A stretch of 64,000 bases of DNA from Heliocidaris tuberculata (taxonomy: Eukaryota; Echinodermata; Echinoidea; Camarodonta; Echinometridae). The notes below the pieces were generated by a model. The model saw only the letters and a program-made list of their open reading frames with translations. It was not told the origin of the DNA and did not search any database. The stretch is from assembly GCA_025618425.1 (NCBI GenBank), contig CM046846.1, forward strand, positions 26,914,499-26,978,498, in the 5' to 3' direction. The translations under genes were made by a program, and so were the position numbers. The first letter of the stretch is position 1; every line of letters begins with the position of its first letter. This document shows positions 26,301 through 36,200 of this stretch, in pieces.

Positions 26301-26668
26301 TAAATTGTGTTATTCACCCTCAAATTTGACCACAGGATACAGAATACATGTACATAAATGAAAAAGCATCAGACCTTCAGTATGGTATTATAAACATTCC
26401 TGACTTTTCTTGCTTGCTGTGATGGTAATTAATTTATTGTTGTCTTTGTCTCTGTAGCTCATTCCCTCTCTTTCCCCTTTTCTCTCCCTTTTCAGGAGAA
26501 AAGCCATACAAATGCCAATGGGACGGCTGCGGCTGGAGTTTTGCCCGCTCTGACGAACTCACCAGACACTATCGCAAGCATACGGGTGACAAGCCATTCA
26601 AATGTCCTCACTGTGAGAGGGCGTTCTCAAGATCGGACCATCTCTCACTCCACATGAAGAGACATTGA
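2317..26668 (+). CDS. KLF12-like: Kruppel-like transcription factor, KLF3/8/12 group
   Basis: This is a nuclear zinc-finger factor, expected to bind CACCC/GC boxes and, through CtBP, to repress transcription. Proposed coding exons are 2317-2381, 4461-4518, 5139-5246, optional 5372-5407, 20967-21132, 24822-25044, 25534-25781 and 26496-26668. All join in phase to give 346 residues, or 358 with the optional exon; human KLF3 and KLF8 are about 345 and 359. The CtBP motif PVDLS lies near residue 98. An acidic segment containing [13 protein letters not shown] matches the KLF12 segment DDDDLPNVTLDSV. Three C2H2 fingers run from about residue 264 to the end, and the protein stops right after the last finger histidine. 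The four 3' exons are certain. The first three rest on splice signals and phase alone. The fingers most resemble KLF8 and KLF12, so I read this as the single invertebrate pre-duplication member. Confidence 0.9.
3147..3410. mobile_element. Inverted-repeat element built from a short repeated word
   Basis: The ends are inverted copies: GGGGTAACCTCGCTAGTCAT against TGAATAGCGAGTGGACCCC. Inside, the word TATTCATAAGGACCGC and its reverse complement recur about seven times with small changes. There is no coding capacity. It reads as a miniature foldback element in the first KLF intron. Confidence 0.7.
3621..4146. mobile_element. MITE-like inverted-repeat element
   Basis: The ends TTAAAGGGAAAGTCCACCCT and, reversed, AGGGTGAACTTTACCTTAA pair along about 190 bases with mismatches. 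Half-copies or relatives appear at 22263-22385 and 38935-39121, so it is a dispersed family. It is non-coding. Confidence 0.75.
4461..4518 (+). CDS. KLF candidate exon 2
   Basis: A strong acceptor (TTTGTCTTTCTTGCAG) and a GTGAGT donor bound 58 bases. Read in the phase set by exon 1, it is open and encodes [19 protein letters not shown] with one split codon. It ends in phase 0, matching exon 3. The support is structural only. Confidence 0.45.
5139..5246 (+). CDS. KLF candidate exon 3
   Basis: This exon has a polypyrimidine tract plus CCAG acceptor and a GTGAGT donor. It is 108 bases, phase 0 to phase 0, and encodes 36 residues rich in Ser and Thr, ending [12 protein letters not shown]. Its last 35 or so bases resemble the optional exon at 5372, which suggests local exon duplication. 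Confidence 0.5.
5372..5407 (+). CDS. KLF candidate optional micro-exon
   Basis: This is 36 bases, phase 0 on both sides, between GTGTCAG and GTGAGT. It encodes [12 protein letters not shown], a near-copy of the end of exon 3 ([12 protein letters not shown]). Including or skipping it keeps the frame. An alternative acceptor 7 bases upstream would break the frame. Confidence 0.35.
7918..8165 (-). mobile_element. Penelope-like element terminus (candidate)
   Basis: Read on the minus strand, this contains CTCCTGATGACGATCAGAGC, then TACTGATCGAAACGTCGAGA. I recall that arrangement from the ends of Penelope-like retroelements, which carry hammerhead-like motifs. It also holds a perfect 24-base palindrome at 8064-8087 centred on GGCGCCGGCGCC. 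No reverse transcriptase is present, so at most this is a truncated copy. Confidence 0.4.
8339..8605. mobile_element. Inverted-repeat element with TACTGTATAC ends
   Basis: TACTGTATAC at the left is matched by GTATACAGTA at the right. TTCGCGAA-type words recur inside. A related element with TACTGTAAAAC ends lies at 58483-58716. Non-coding. Confidence 0.65.
8654..9246. mobile_element. MITE-like inverted-repeat element, about 590 bp
   Basis: Arms of about 250 bases pair across the element. The ends are AAAGGAGAATGAAACCCTGG and its complement CCAGGGTTTCATTCTCCTTT. Subterminal parts such as GGCGATCCTCAAATTGGCAA are also mirrored. Non-coding. Confidence 0.8.
10591..10662. repeat. Hairpin family copy a
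   Basis: A decayed copy of the roughly 75-base hairpin whose best example is at 12262. The arms AGAAAGGGCAGTAACTC and GAGTTAACACCTTCT still pair in part. Confidence 0.55.
11671..11745. repeat. Hairpin family copy b
   Basis: Arms AGAGTCAGAAGGGCATTAAC and GTTAATGTCATCTTGGCTCT with a short AT-rich loop. It belongs to the same family as 12262. Confidence 0.65.
12262..12360. repeat. Hairpin family copy c (best preserved)
   Basis: A long near-perfect stem: ATCGTCTGTTTGGAGGCGGA continuing into AGGGCGTTAACTC on the left, and GAGTTAACGCCCTTCTGGCT then CCAAACAGACGAT on the right, with a small loop. Six such hairpins occur in the window. Confidence 0.85.
13266..13870. repeat. Tandem array of units about 100-120 bp
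   Basis: At least five imperfect units each carry CCCTTCCACCCCTACATATT followed by TTAGTTCAAAGATATACCAT and a TTTATA stretch. A perfect palindrome at 13492-13544 sits in one unit. A further unit at about 14430-14520 is separated by unrelated sequence, as if something had inserted into the array. Confidence 0.75.
14276..14402. repeat. Imperfect long hairpin
   Basis: Arms of about 50 bases, from GATGAGACGTACTATCACTT on the left to GTGATCGTTTGTCCCATC on the right, meeting at TCTTTCC/GGAAAGA. It interrupts the tandem array region and lies within an open frame, 14135-14491, that I do not accept as a gene. Confidence 0.6.
16060..16296 (+). other. Possible unassigned exon
   Basis: A strong acceptor (CTGTTTCTTCAG) precedes an open frame of 78 codons with coding-like composition, including [16 protein letters not shown] and ending at TGA 16294-16296. 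A GTGAGG donor-like site lies inside at about 16107. I recognise no family. The GYESASEG stretch faintly recalls [10 protein letters not shown] in the KLF micro-exon. It could be an alternative KLF exon or noise. Confidence 0.2.
16382..16655. mobile_element. Inverted-repeat element, CCTCGTTCACAC ends
   Basis: CCTCGTTCACACTAACATAT at the left pairs with TGTGTGAACAAGG at the right, with internal matches such as GGTAACCCGCC against GGTGGTATACC. Non-coding miniature element. Confidence 0.6.
17235..17381. mobile_element. Short inverted-repeat element
   Basis: GTTTCATGAAACTTGTTATC at the left and GATAACAAGTTGTGTGAAAT at the right form mirrored arms. Related cap sequences (GTTTCAT...ATGAAAC) occur in the elements at 32557 and 35535. 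Confidence 0.6.
20967..21132 (+). CDS. KLF exon with CtBP-binding motif
   Basis: Acceptor TTGCAG, donor GTAAGT, 166 bases ending in phase 1. It encodes a Ser/Pro-rich start, then [11 protein letters not shown] at 21024-21056. PVDLS is the C-terminal binding protein docking motif of KLF3, KLF8 and KLF12 (PVDLT in KLF3). A basic stretch follows. Confidence 0.9.
21201..21360 (+). repeat. Direct duplication after the KLF PVDLS exon
   Basis: Two copies of about 52 bases (21201-21252 and 21308-21360) share GGCATCCCAGG, GGAGGACCAGA and GGTTGAAAG. The first frame reads [13 protein letters not shown] and the second [14 protein letters not shown]. They lie in the intron just past the donor. Origin unknown. 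Confidence 0.65.
21586..24527. repeat. Repeat region with nine GTCACGGACGGACA words
   Basis: Two diverged copies of a roughly 200-base block (21586-21790 and 22391-22595) each begin and end with GTCACGGACGGACA or a one-base variant. Three more direct copies follow at 22768, 22789 and 22811, and two inverted copies lie at 24492 and 24514. The arrangement suggests one or more non-autonomous transposons with subterminal repeats. Confidence 0.65.
24191..24392. mobile_element. Inverted-repeat element, ACAGTCCAACCTG family
   Basis: It begins ACAGTCCAACCTGCTTTAGC and ends CAGGTTTCACTGT. Inside are repeated TAAAGACCACCTG and TATAGACAGG words. Sister copies are at 49983-50126 and, interrupted, 39538-40125. 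Confidence 0.7.
24617..24656. repeat. Microsatellite (ATCAA)n
   Basis: About eight tandem ATCAA units with one substitution, in the intron before the acidic KLF exon. Confidence 0.9.
24822..25044 (+). CDS. KLF exon with acidic region
   Basis: 223 bases, phase 1 to phase 2, acceptor TTTGACAG and donor GTAAGT. It encodes a run of Asp/Glu ([13 protein letters not shown]), then QPNVSLESI and a Gly/Ala-rich segment, aligning by eye with the human KLF12 segment that begins DDDDLPNVTLDSV. Confidence 0.9.
25534..25781 (+). CDS. KLF exon with zinc finger 1
   Basis: 248 bases after a CAG acceptor. It encodes a linker rich in Pro, Ser and Arg, the basic stretch GKRRRVH, and finger 1 ([20 protein letters not shown]...) with its C-X4-C and H-X3-H ligands near residues 266-287. 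The exon ends inside the HTGEK linker with donor GTGAGG. The pyrimidine tract before it includes 21 consecutive C. Confidence 0.96.
26496..26668 (+). CDS. KLF last coding exon with zinc fingers 2 and 3
   Basis: 173 bases from a pyrimidine-rich TTCAG acceptor to TGA. It encodes the rest of the HTGEKPY linker, finger 2 ([18 protein letters not shown]...) and finger 3 ([16 protein letters not shown]...). The recognition-helix residues RSDEL and RSDHL are canonical for KLF/Sp proteins. The stop follows the last His directly; vertebrate members carry a few more residues. Confidence 0.97.
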
Positions 26669-28628
26669 GTGATTTTTAAATCACCCAAGCCGGCCGTGTG
26701 GATGTGCTTGTTTATTTTCATATTGTTGCACCAAGATGGTAGGGGGCAGCAGATTTGATGTGGTGCTCACCAGGAGAGCTGTAGGAGCCCTGAAGAGGAA
26801 CAACTGATGCTTCCTAGAGCACCTGGGAGAGAGGTTTCCGAAGCCAATCCGCAGTGTGAGGTCTGATTTAGGGACACATCCAGCTAGAATTGTTACATTA
26901 TTTGTGTCGGGTAGTGAGGCGAAAGATTTTGCAGAGTGTTTTTCCACCATCAGACTTTGAAAAAGATACTTGCCTCCAAGAAAATCTGCAGAATCCTTCT
27001 GGATGACCTCAAGACAGTTTGGTGAACTTTTTCGCAGGCTGTGTTGTATACTCATCGAGCTGTCTGATATTTGTTTAGTTGGATGAATCCATCTAGTGTT
27101 TGAATTGGAGGTCTGTTGTGAGCCAGTGTGGTCCATTCCAGCAATTGGGATGACCCGAATAGAGTTTTGTCACTTAGGAATCCTGAGGAGGTCTCTATGT
27201 GTGTCTGTTTGTTTCTGCTCCTTGGAGCAGAATCAATAAGCCTCAGTTTATATGGAATTGAAAGAGAGGCAGGAGAACAGCTTGTTCGAAGATCTCAGGT
27301 ATAAATCCATGACACACATTTGATGTTTATGCCTGGTTCATATATACACATATGGTAACACCGTAAACTCTTTATGCACCAGTCAGATGGCATTTGTGTT
27401 TCTCGAAAGTTAGTTTTGCCAAATGCTTCTGGTTTATTTTAAATTGTCCATTCTAAAATGTTGTATACAGGTGATATGAGGTATATGTAGCAGTGAAAGC
27501 TACACTGTAGAAGTGGGTTGCTATGCAAGGCTTTTATAAAGTGCAGTGCAACCTTATAGTTGTGCAAATTGGCACTCATGGCATAAACAGCTAGGATACA
27601 AATACCTAAGTACACTCTTACTAATTATGTTAAATGCAAATGGATATCTACCTAAATCATATTTTCATATATGTAATGCACAAGACCAAAGTTACATGTA
27701 TGCAAAAGTACAGAATGGCTTATTTGAAATTTCAAAGTTAAGTTATTTACTGCAGTGGATGGTTTGTTTATTCATGATAGTCATTTCTGTAAAATTGAGA
27801 GTGTTGATATACATTTGAGTTTGTGTGCATTTATTATCAAGTATGAATGCCATTCTGTCAAACATACTCCTTTATCTGTCTTCTAAAATGATTGAAATTA
27901 CATCAACATTTCATCTTTCCTCTTTCTTCCAGTTCGTTTATTTTCCTCCAATCATGTTTTTCGGTAATCTTAGTCTAGGACTTGTACTGTCCTAAAGCAC
28001 TGTGAACGTATTAATATTTTTATATCAATGATCTAGATTCGTCAATTTCCTAAATGTTTTATATATCCAAGCTGCACTACTTACACAGGCCACAGTAGCA
28101 GACTATTGATCACCTACACATATAGAACATTCAACAGAAACCAGCGATAAGTGTCCTTTGTTACTTTTCCTACTTAATGTCGCAAAGGCAGATTTTCAGA
28201 TATATAAGTCACATTATTAAAGATTCCGTTTAAATACAATATTCTTGGATGAATTTAACCAAAACTGGCAATATTTTCATTCAAAATCAGGCTCTCAAGA
28301 CAAGAAATATGTCTGTTACAAATTATATTAAACCATTTTTATTGAAAACAGTATGGTGTCATTAAAATATTTTTGTGGTACGGTTTGAAGGTGTAGGAAA
28401 GGGTAATTACTGTTAGGATTTTGTGATAGGACACCTACATGTAATTATAAGTGGAGGGTCAGATTGTATTTTTAAATGTATTGCAATGTATAGCAACATT
28501 GATTGTAATATGTACTCACATATGTTCATCACAAAAGAAAAACTGATCTCCAACTAATAAGGTGAAATCTTGTATTTCTCTATTTTGAATAGCGTGAAAA
28601 GACAGCAATGCCATAATTTTGTCCTGGC

Positions 28629-28710
28629 ATTCGTCTGTTTGGGGCCAGAAGGGCGTTAAGTCCTATCATTTGTACAGAGTTAACGCCCTTCTGGCTCCAA
28701 ACAGATGCAT
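28629..28710. repeat. Hairpin family copy d, in the KLF 3' UTR
   Basis: TCGTCTGTTTGGGGCCAGAA and GGGCGTTAA pair with TTAACGCCCTTCTGGCTCCA and AACAGATG. If the 3' UTR call is right, this hairpin is transcribed in KLF mRNA. Confidence 0.85.
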
Positions 28711-31113
28711 TATTGTTAATCTCTATGAGAATATTCAAGGAATTTATCAGGATAGATAATGTCTTTTATTATTGTTACCATTATTGCTATTGTTATTATT
28801 ATTATGTTATATATGTTTCAGTATCTATGTATACTTATTGAGGATTATGTGTGAAATAATGTATTGAAATTATCACCTGTTACTAGCTATTACTTTGTAG
28901 AAATAATTTTGTTTTAAGTGGTGCTGGATTTCACCCACATCTAACAGCCATCTTACTCATTTACCTACCCTCAAAAAATTATATTACATTTTAATGATTA
29001 TCATTCATAATCAGAATTATATATTATTATATGCCGTTCATTGCTGCAAATGATTAATTGTGTGACTGTGTCTCAGTGAGTGGGTGTGTTTAGTGTGTTA
29101 TGATATATGTGTGTCGGATATTTTTTAGGTATTTGTATGTTTTGTGGTACAAGGCTATGGTCATTGCTATATCTGCTCCCCATCTGCTGTGATGTAATTA
29201 ATATTTTTTGTGAATTAGTTCAATTAAAGCTAACTTTATTCAAATCTGTTGGGATGAGAGTGATGGTATGTAATGGACTTAACCTTGATTTCAAGACTTT
29301 GGGGATAAACTTTCATAATTCAGGGACTCTGATTTTATTAAAGTGGTATGAAATGGTATCAAAGAGAATGTCAAAAGTGCTCATAAAATTGATGACATGG
29401 ATATTGTAGTGGAATTAAAAGATAATGATGTATTTTTGTAAAGACCAAAGTGGAAGCACAGTGTGAAAGATTTTTAGGTAGTCATGTGCGTTCCATCTAC
29501 TGTATCCAGATTTCAATTCAGGTTTTAATTGGTGTTCTATGCAGTTTATCATACTGTGAAATAAGAGTACCGATCACAGTTAGAATTTGCTTTTCTTAAA
29601 AAAAAAAAAGCTTAGGAAGGAGATTTATGAGAAATGTTTAAAATTCACTCTGTTTGCAGAGATTTAGATTATACTGCAACTAATTATGAATATGAATTTT
29701 GTTTTCAGATGTTTATGGTACATTATGATCATCATGCTTGTGTTTTTTTCTGATGTAGTGCTGGGTTTTTCGGCAACTGGAATCTGATGGACAAGTGTTG
29801 AAAACATGATTAACAAGTAGTTTTCTTTCTTCTATTTGAAGTAGTTGGGTCTCACTGTAGATGCAAAACTTACCAATGCTTGGCTTCTTATCCGTCCAAC
29901 TTGTGTAAAAAGCTTGTATAATTCAACATTAGATATTTCTATGGTATTGTCTCAGAGAGATGAAGGGGAGTTCTGTCAGTTTGAGGTTTAATTATTTTGT
30001 CTTGCAAGCATCATGAAGGATTTGATTTTTTTCTCTGGGAAATGGGGATGTATTGTACTGTGAAAAAAAAATAGTATAAGGATTCAGTGATACATTTGAA
30101 CCACATCTTTGTAAAGCATTGTTTATTAAATTGAACAGAGCCCGAAATTTCTGATTTTCTTGCAAAACTTGACTTTGAATTATTTCATGAAAAACTATTT
30201 GATCTCCTTGATTATTTTGATTGCCATTATTCAATGGTTTCCCCATCTTCAGCTCTGGTTCTCCATGTACCATTCTTCTACATCCTCTTGCTCTTCTTCT
30301 CTTCTCCATCTTTCTGTCTTTCATTTGTCACATTGATTGTATTCTTTGAAGTTTCTTTGTCATACTTTCATTCATCTTCTTTCCTAAGCTAAAGAAGCAC
30401 TTTTGTGTAGATTTTAAAGCTCAGGTACAGTCATGGTATATGACACAGATGCTTTGTTGTGAAAACCAAATCTTACCTAGTGTTCCTTTTCTAAGAAAAG
30501 CATTTTGTAATGTATTGATTTCTTTTTTAATCCCATTAAATTGAATTAATTAAGAAGTAAATGTGGAAAAATTGACAATTAACGTTGCAGAATAACAGTT
30601 TAACTGGTCCCAAAGGAATTATAGCTTTTTAATAGGTGAAATTTGTGTTAATGAAATATTGAGATAATTATGATATTGGAATTTTGTATTAAGTTGGGAG
30701 CATTGGGTTTTCATAAAGTAATTTTACCAGTTTGATGTCATTAGTATGGAATCAAAATTTCGAACTTCGAATAGAGTTATTTAATACGTTTTTCTAGTGT
30801 TAATGGAGAAGATAATTTGGTAATATTTGTTAGTAATGAAATTGTATCTGCACTCCATGCTAATATTTCGTTGTGATTTCATTTAATTATGATATGTTGA
30901 ACTGAGAAAAGTTTGCCGCAGATGTAAACTGGTTATTTTGAGTGTGACAGACAAATTTTTTTGAGAGTTGTTATGTGTATGTAGGTTTGGATCTAGGCGG
31001 TGTATATGTTGAAAGTTTTGTGCTAATCTATGTAATCTTGTCTTTATTACAATGTAAATAGCTAAAGAATATATATGTGCATTATATTCATGCCAAACTC
31101 AGAATTTTTCCTC

Positions 31114-31119
31114 AATAAA
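31114..31119 (+). terminator. Polyadenylation signal, likely KLF
   Basis: AATAAA in the context CCTCAATAAAAGTAATAATG, at the end of a long unbroken AT-rich stretch downstream of the KLF stop and before simple-sequence DNA. It is a sequence match only. Confidence 0.45.
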
Positions 31120-31205
31120 AGTAATAATGAAGCCCTTTTGAACAAAGTAATATGTACATTGTGGATTTTTGTCTTGTGTGATATGCATGGAAAAATGTGT
31201 GTTGA

Positions 31206-31265
31206 AAGCTAGAAGGGCATTAACTCTGTTAGAGTCAATTTGTTTATGCCCTTCTGACTAGCAAG
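31206..31265. repeat. Hairpin family copy e
   Basis: Arms GCTAGAAGGGCATTAAC and GTTTATGCCCTTCTGACTAGC. Compared with copy c, the G-to-A change in the left arm is matched by a C-to-T change in the right arm. Confidence 0.7.
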
Positions 31266-31618
31266 TGATATGAGAGTTGTATGATGATAAATGTATAAGG
31301 CAAAGAGAGGGCAAGATCGCAGTACCATACAGATAAAAGTATGAAATTAAGTGAACTGTTCCCCCCCCCCCCCCTCAAAAAAAAAGAGAAAAGATGACAG
31401 ATGATTCACTTAGCCTGAGGTAACTTGGGCTTTATGTTCCATTCTCCATAAGAGGAATGTTGCATAGTAGCTGGTAGTCGTAGATCACACATCTTGCATT
31501 TCAAAGCCAGTCAACAAGTTCAAAAATTTATCAACAACTTGCACACCACTTATATCCTGCACCTCCTGCCACTGATGCACTCCTGATGATGAACAGTCAA
31601 GCTGTTTGGAAAGTTGAG

Positions 31619-31655
<37 letters not shown>

Positions 31656-32030
31656 ACAGTTATTACCTGGTTTAATAGTCCTTTTCTCAGAGCTTCACCT
31701 ATACATGAAAGAATACAATACCTCTCATTCTAATTCTCCACTTCTCCCTCAGCAAGTAGTCCTCCTTGGGACAAAACATTAAAAAAATATATCTCCCTTC
31801 CTCCTCTCTCCTTACTCATCTATCCTCTTTCACCCCCCCCCCCCCCCCCAGTCCTTTTCTGGACTAACCACATGGTGAACTGTAAACCAAATAAACATTA
31901 CTCATACCACCATACATACCTCAAAACAAAAGTGAACAAAAGTCATCAAACCTTAACAAAAGTGATAGATTCTTTGCTTTTGATATGATGTATTAGCTGG
32001 TGCTGGGGATCTAATCAACATAATCATCTT

Positions 32031-32100
32031 CTGAAAGCCAAAAAGACATTAATTAAAGGTATATATGAATTAATGTCCTTTTGTATCTTGGCAGATGAAC
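32031..32100. repeat. Hairpin family copy f
   Basis: Arms AGCCAAAAAGACATTAATT and AATTAATGTCCTTTTGTATC. It differs from copy c at several stem positions, mostly in both arms at once. Confidence 0.55.
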
Positions 32101-32352
32101 AGGCCAAAAGGTGTTATGGTATAGACAGTCTATTTATAGTTCTTGACCCCTACCAAAAGGTTCCATAAAAAGACAGTGGGCCTACCAAACATAATAAACA
32201 TAATCTGAGAAAAAGACATTTAAAGCATTTTTCAAGTTATGCCTAATGAAGCTAAATAATAATTTGTCACCTTGCAATCTTTCTACCTTTTGGAAATTTT
32301 ATTCATTACTTGTCTTTTTCTGGCTATTCTCTCTCTCTCTCTTCCTCCCTCT

Positions 32353-32396
<44 letters not shown>

Positions 32397-32556
32397 GTCT
32401 CTCTGTCTGTCTTTCCCTCTCTCTTTCTATCTCTTTCCCTCTTCTCTCTGCAGACGACATTATTAAGAATTAGTCAAAATTGATGTTCTATTGAGAGGAA
32501 GAATATGTAGCTAATCATTGATTAGGCTACATGTTATGGATTAAACTTATTAAACC

Positions 32557-32696
32557 TCTGGGCAGCGTTTCATCAAACGGTCATAAGTACAAGTTCGCCG
32601 ACATCACATTGAAACGCGTGTATTAAAATTAACACGCGTTTCAATAGGATGTCGGCGAACTTGTAGTTATGACGGTTTGATGAAACGATGCCCAGA
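32557..32696. mobile_element. Short foldback element
   Basis: TCTGGGCAGCGTTTCATCAA and further arms (AAGTTCGCCGACATC) pair with GATGTCGGCGAACTT and ATGAAACGATGCCCAGA. The 60-base arms are nearly perfect, with ACGCGTTTCAAT around the loop. It lies upstream of GUF1. Confidence 0.8.
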
Positions 32697-33012
32697 TTTA
32701 TGGAGAGCCAAATGTCAAGTGTCTACCTCGTTAGGCCTAGTTTTGCCATTTTCTATGATTCTGTTTTGAAAATAATTAAAGAAATGAATTAAGTCATAAA
32801 ATGAAAACCATAAATCGATTTTTGACTGGAATAATTTTTGTTTGTTTATTTATTTAGTGGACATTTACGAAATGAATTGAAGAGGTTGACAGTTGGTGCT
32901 CCATAAATCAATGGATAATGAGAGACATGGGTGCATGAATGGATGATATCTCATGATTTAGTAATCTAAAAGTTACACTTTTGTGAATACTGGCCATTGT
33001 TTATAAGAATAA

Positions 33013-33225
33013 ATGTTTATTGCTATGTATAGAGCCAACATATTTACGAGGTATGTGTGTCAGACTTGTCGATCCACTCACTTGGCAGGGAGGAACATCC
33101 CAGTTAAGCTCAACCTCAGACTCGCCCGATCCGTCAGGCGATCATTGAACACGTCTCTTCCCGTAACTTCTGGGAGGTCTACACGCAGAGAGTCGGTCGA
33201 TGGCAGCGGTAATACGCCGGCGCAG
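33013..33225 (+). CDS. GUF1: GUF1 exon 1, mitochondrial presequence
   Basis: 71 codons, ending in phase 0 before a weak GTTCGT donor. The product is Arg- and Ser-rich and nearly free of acidic residues at first ([20 protein letters not shown]...). The start may be the ATG at 33013 or at 33025. The next exon continues with [18 protein letters not shown], as in human GUF1. Confidence 0.75.
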
Positions 33226-36200
33226 GTTCGTATAACTAATTGTCTTTTCAATACAATACCAGGCAGAGGACCACACAACCGAATTAAGTAAGCTTTTGAT
33301 ATACATTTCCATGCCCGTCGTATCCCTTCTCATCACAGCCCAAAACCCTCTGCTGAAAATAATGTTGAAACTTACCGGGCGCGGGCCAGGGTGAATTGCA
33401 CTTGTCTTGGGCTCGCTTAACGCTTAAACTAAAAGTAGATATTCATTGATTTTTAAAACTGACTTAATTTTCATTTTTGCGTAGGTGAAGCTTAGACCGG
33501 ACAAGTTTGTCAAAATTCGACACTTGCAAACATTTGAAGTATTATTATCAATTACAAATTGCTAAAATACAGCCCCGACATAGCACCTGAACAGCTCTCC
33601 GAAAGCCGCTGAAATGTGTGACGTCAAAGGGAGGACGTTAATTGCACAAGCAGACGATGTCCCATAACATCTCACATATTTTCAGTGCCTGTTTTGTCAT
33701 CTTCTCAGTTATTTCACTTCACTAGCATTAGTGTATTATGTTTAATCCATATATTGCCTCTAAACCCCGTGCATGGGTTTATTTGGATGGAAAATGAAGC
33801 GTTACAAGAATAAAGGAATCAGTTGCTTGTAAACAAAATAGACGCCATTTCAATCACAGCTGCATACACCGCTGGACGTTCGGCATTGAATGAGGGATAA
33901 ATACTGTCCTTGCAATCATTCAGCGGGCATTTCAATTTGAAAGTGTGGTTTCTTTGATTGTTCATTAACTCTCATCCTATATATTTACAAACAAAAGATT
34001 TCATTAATCAGAATCTGTTTCATTCCCATTTTAGAATGGTGTGAAATATGGGCACGTTTGAATACACTAAATTCTTTATAATTTGAGAAATAATTGCACT
34101 GCACTTATGTTCATTCTTTATGGGACGTCGTCTGCTTGGACAGGATTGTTCCCTTTATTGACGTCATTGAAACATTGTTATTTTTTTGGCGAAGCGCTTG
34201 TATATCGCAGATGCTGGGAGGTAGTTTTATTTGTATTATTGTTTAATTACCTGATATGTAGTTGACTTTAAACTGATACGATTGCTATCTGTTAACTTGC
34301 CAGTTTCTAGTGATACATTATTTATCATATTTGTGATTTTCTTTGAATTGTACTTTAAGTGTGAGTGGGCCAGGACTTAAAAGAACATGAATAATGACTG
34401 CCTTTTTGGAGTCAAGTTTGAGCTTTGAAATGTCAAGTTCTAAGTTAAACTGCTGAAGTTAAACATTAACAAACTTTGCCCTCCCCTTTTTTCATGAATC
34501 TTTTAATGACTGTCTGACTGTGTAGCGAAATAAAATCATTTCCTGTTTCTGTAACTTCTGTAACTGTTGGAGATGCAGAGACACCAAGGTCAAAGACCAG
34601 CAATGTGTGAGATTTTTTGCACATCAGCACCAGGTAGGCGAGGAACCGTGCGCTCGCCGCGCGGTATGTATGGAGATAGGCTGTGAGGCCAGGCGTGAGA
34701 AGCGATTTTGGGGAGTGAGTAAGAGCCCTGATCACAACGTGACTGTCACGCCTAATACATGAGACTTGGTAGGTCTGTAGATGAAGTCATGATAATGGAA
34801 CTTCTACTGAACAAAATAAGACCAGAGATCCTCTTGATGCCACCCCTTCTAGATTGCAGGTTTGGTTTTGCCACTTGTAGATGTACAAGGTTATCTAGAA
34901 TTACCTTGTACACCAAACAGCTGTAGTGGAGCAACTTCCCATCAAAGGTTGCCCCACTATTATAGCTGATACTATTGCTGCACTGGCTACCCTATTACAA
35001 AAAGAAAACAAAAAACAGCCTGAAAACTTCACTCAATCAGGTGGATAGATTTCCAATCTGAACTAAATATATTTGATCATCCTATATACGAATAAAAAAG
35101 TTAAGTTTTACTTATTTTCCATAGATTTTGCTGATCATTCTGGTGTAGTTAGCTCTGCAAATTTAGACGGGGCAGAAATCGACATAGCCCATGCAATATG
35201 TCTCCACACAAAAACATAGATTTTGCTTGGTTATATCAGTCCTAGTTTCTTGAAATATTTTAGTTGCCAGCAGAGTCACAAACATGCTGAAAGCAGGACT
35301 TGCCTTGCTTGATGTAAATTATGGGCAATAGGTCTAGGCAACCACTAATTTTGAAGGGGAAAAAAATATTATTAAATGATGTTTCTTTTATGTCTGTACC
35401 AGGATGGAAATAAGCTGGACATGTCTCAGTTCCCAGTTGAGAACATCAGGAATTTCAGTATCATTGCTCATGTGGATCATGGCAAGAGTACCCTAGCAGA
35501 CAGACTCCTGGAATTAACAGGTGGGTTTGGTATCCTGGGGGGTGTTTCATAAAGCTGTTCTTAAAGTTACGCATGAATTTACAAATGGCTTAAATATGAC
35601 AAGCCAAATGGGATGCTCAATCATTTTTAACTGCATCAACTAAAGTTGAACTGTGCAGATGTAGATTAACATTCTTATTAGAACAACCATTTTGAATGCA
35701 AAGTATATTTCTTGCCAGAATTTAATTGAGGTTAGTGGAAATACAGTCACACTTTGTTAAAACATCAGGAAAAACTTTGGGCATCCTATCTGGCACTTCA
35801 TATTCAAGTCGTTTGTAAAGTCATAGGTAACTTAACGAACAGCTTTATGAAACACCCCCCTGGAGTTATAGGACACAAGTGACGATTGCTCCTTGGTCAA
35901 TATCCTACAGTAACTGCATCCCTTACTTTATCCCTGGACAAAACATCACAAAATACTATACCTAACGGCTAACCGTAACCATAACCATAAACCTAACCTA
36001 GAAACCAACTATAGCCTTAATTAACCAACCTTATATCTTTGACGAAGTAAAGCCCAGAGCAATTGTTTTAGGAACAAATATCGAGTTACCTTGGTAGATC
36101 CTGTAAATGATTGATAGTTGATGTATTTTTTTCAGTCTTTTTTTTTGGGGGGGGGGGGGAGGGGAGGAGGAAACAGTGATTTTGATCTTTCCAACATGTT

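Larger units (their letters stand above)
26669..31135 (+). other. KLF 3' untranslated region
   Basis: About 4.4 kb of AT-rich sequence follows the KLF stop without another convincing gene. It ends with AATAAA at 31114-31119, which I take as the distal polyadenylation signal. It includes one strong hairpin-family copy (28629-28710). Length and end are inferred; nearer poly(A) signals may also be used. Confidence 0.55.
31136..33012. other. Intergenic sequence between KLF and GUF1
   Basis: No gene seen. It contains two hairpin-family copies (31206, 32031), CT-rich tracts, a run of about 18 C at 31833, and a short inverted-repeat element at 32557. The GUF1 promoter should lie in the last few hundred bases, but I see no clear core motif. 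Confidence 0.5.

Noticed and set aside
26681..27136. 151-codon open frame on the minus strand right after the KLF stop
   Set aside because: It lies in the KLF 3' UTR on the opposite strand, matches no family I know, and has no supporting splice or promoter context.
32246..32473. Open frames across the CT microsatellite
   Set aside because: They consist of Leu-Ser repeats produced by simple sequence.
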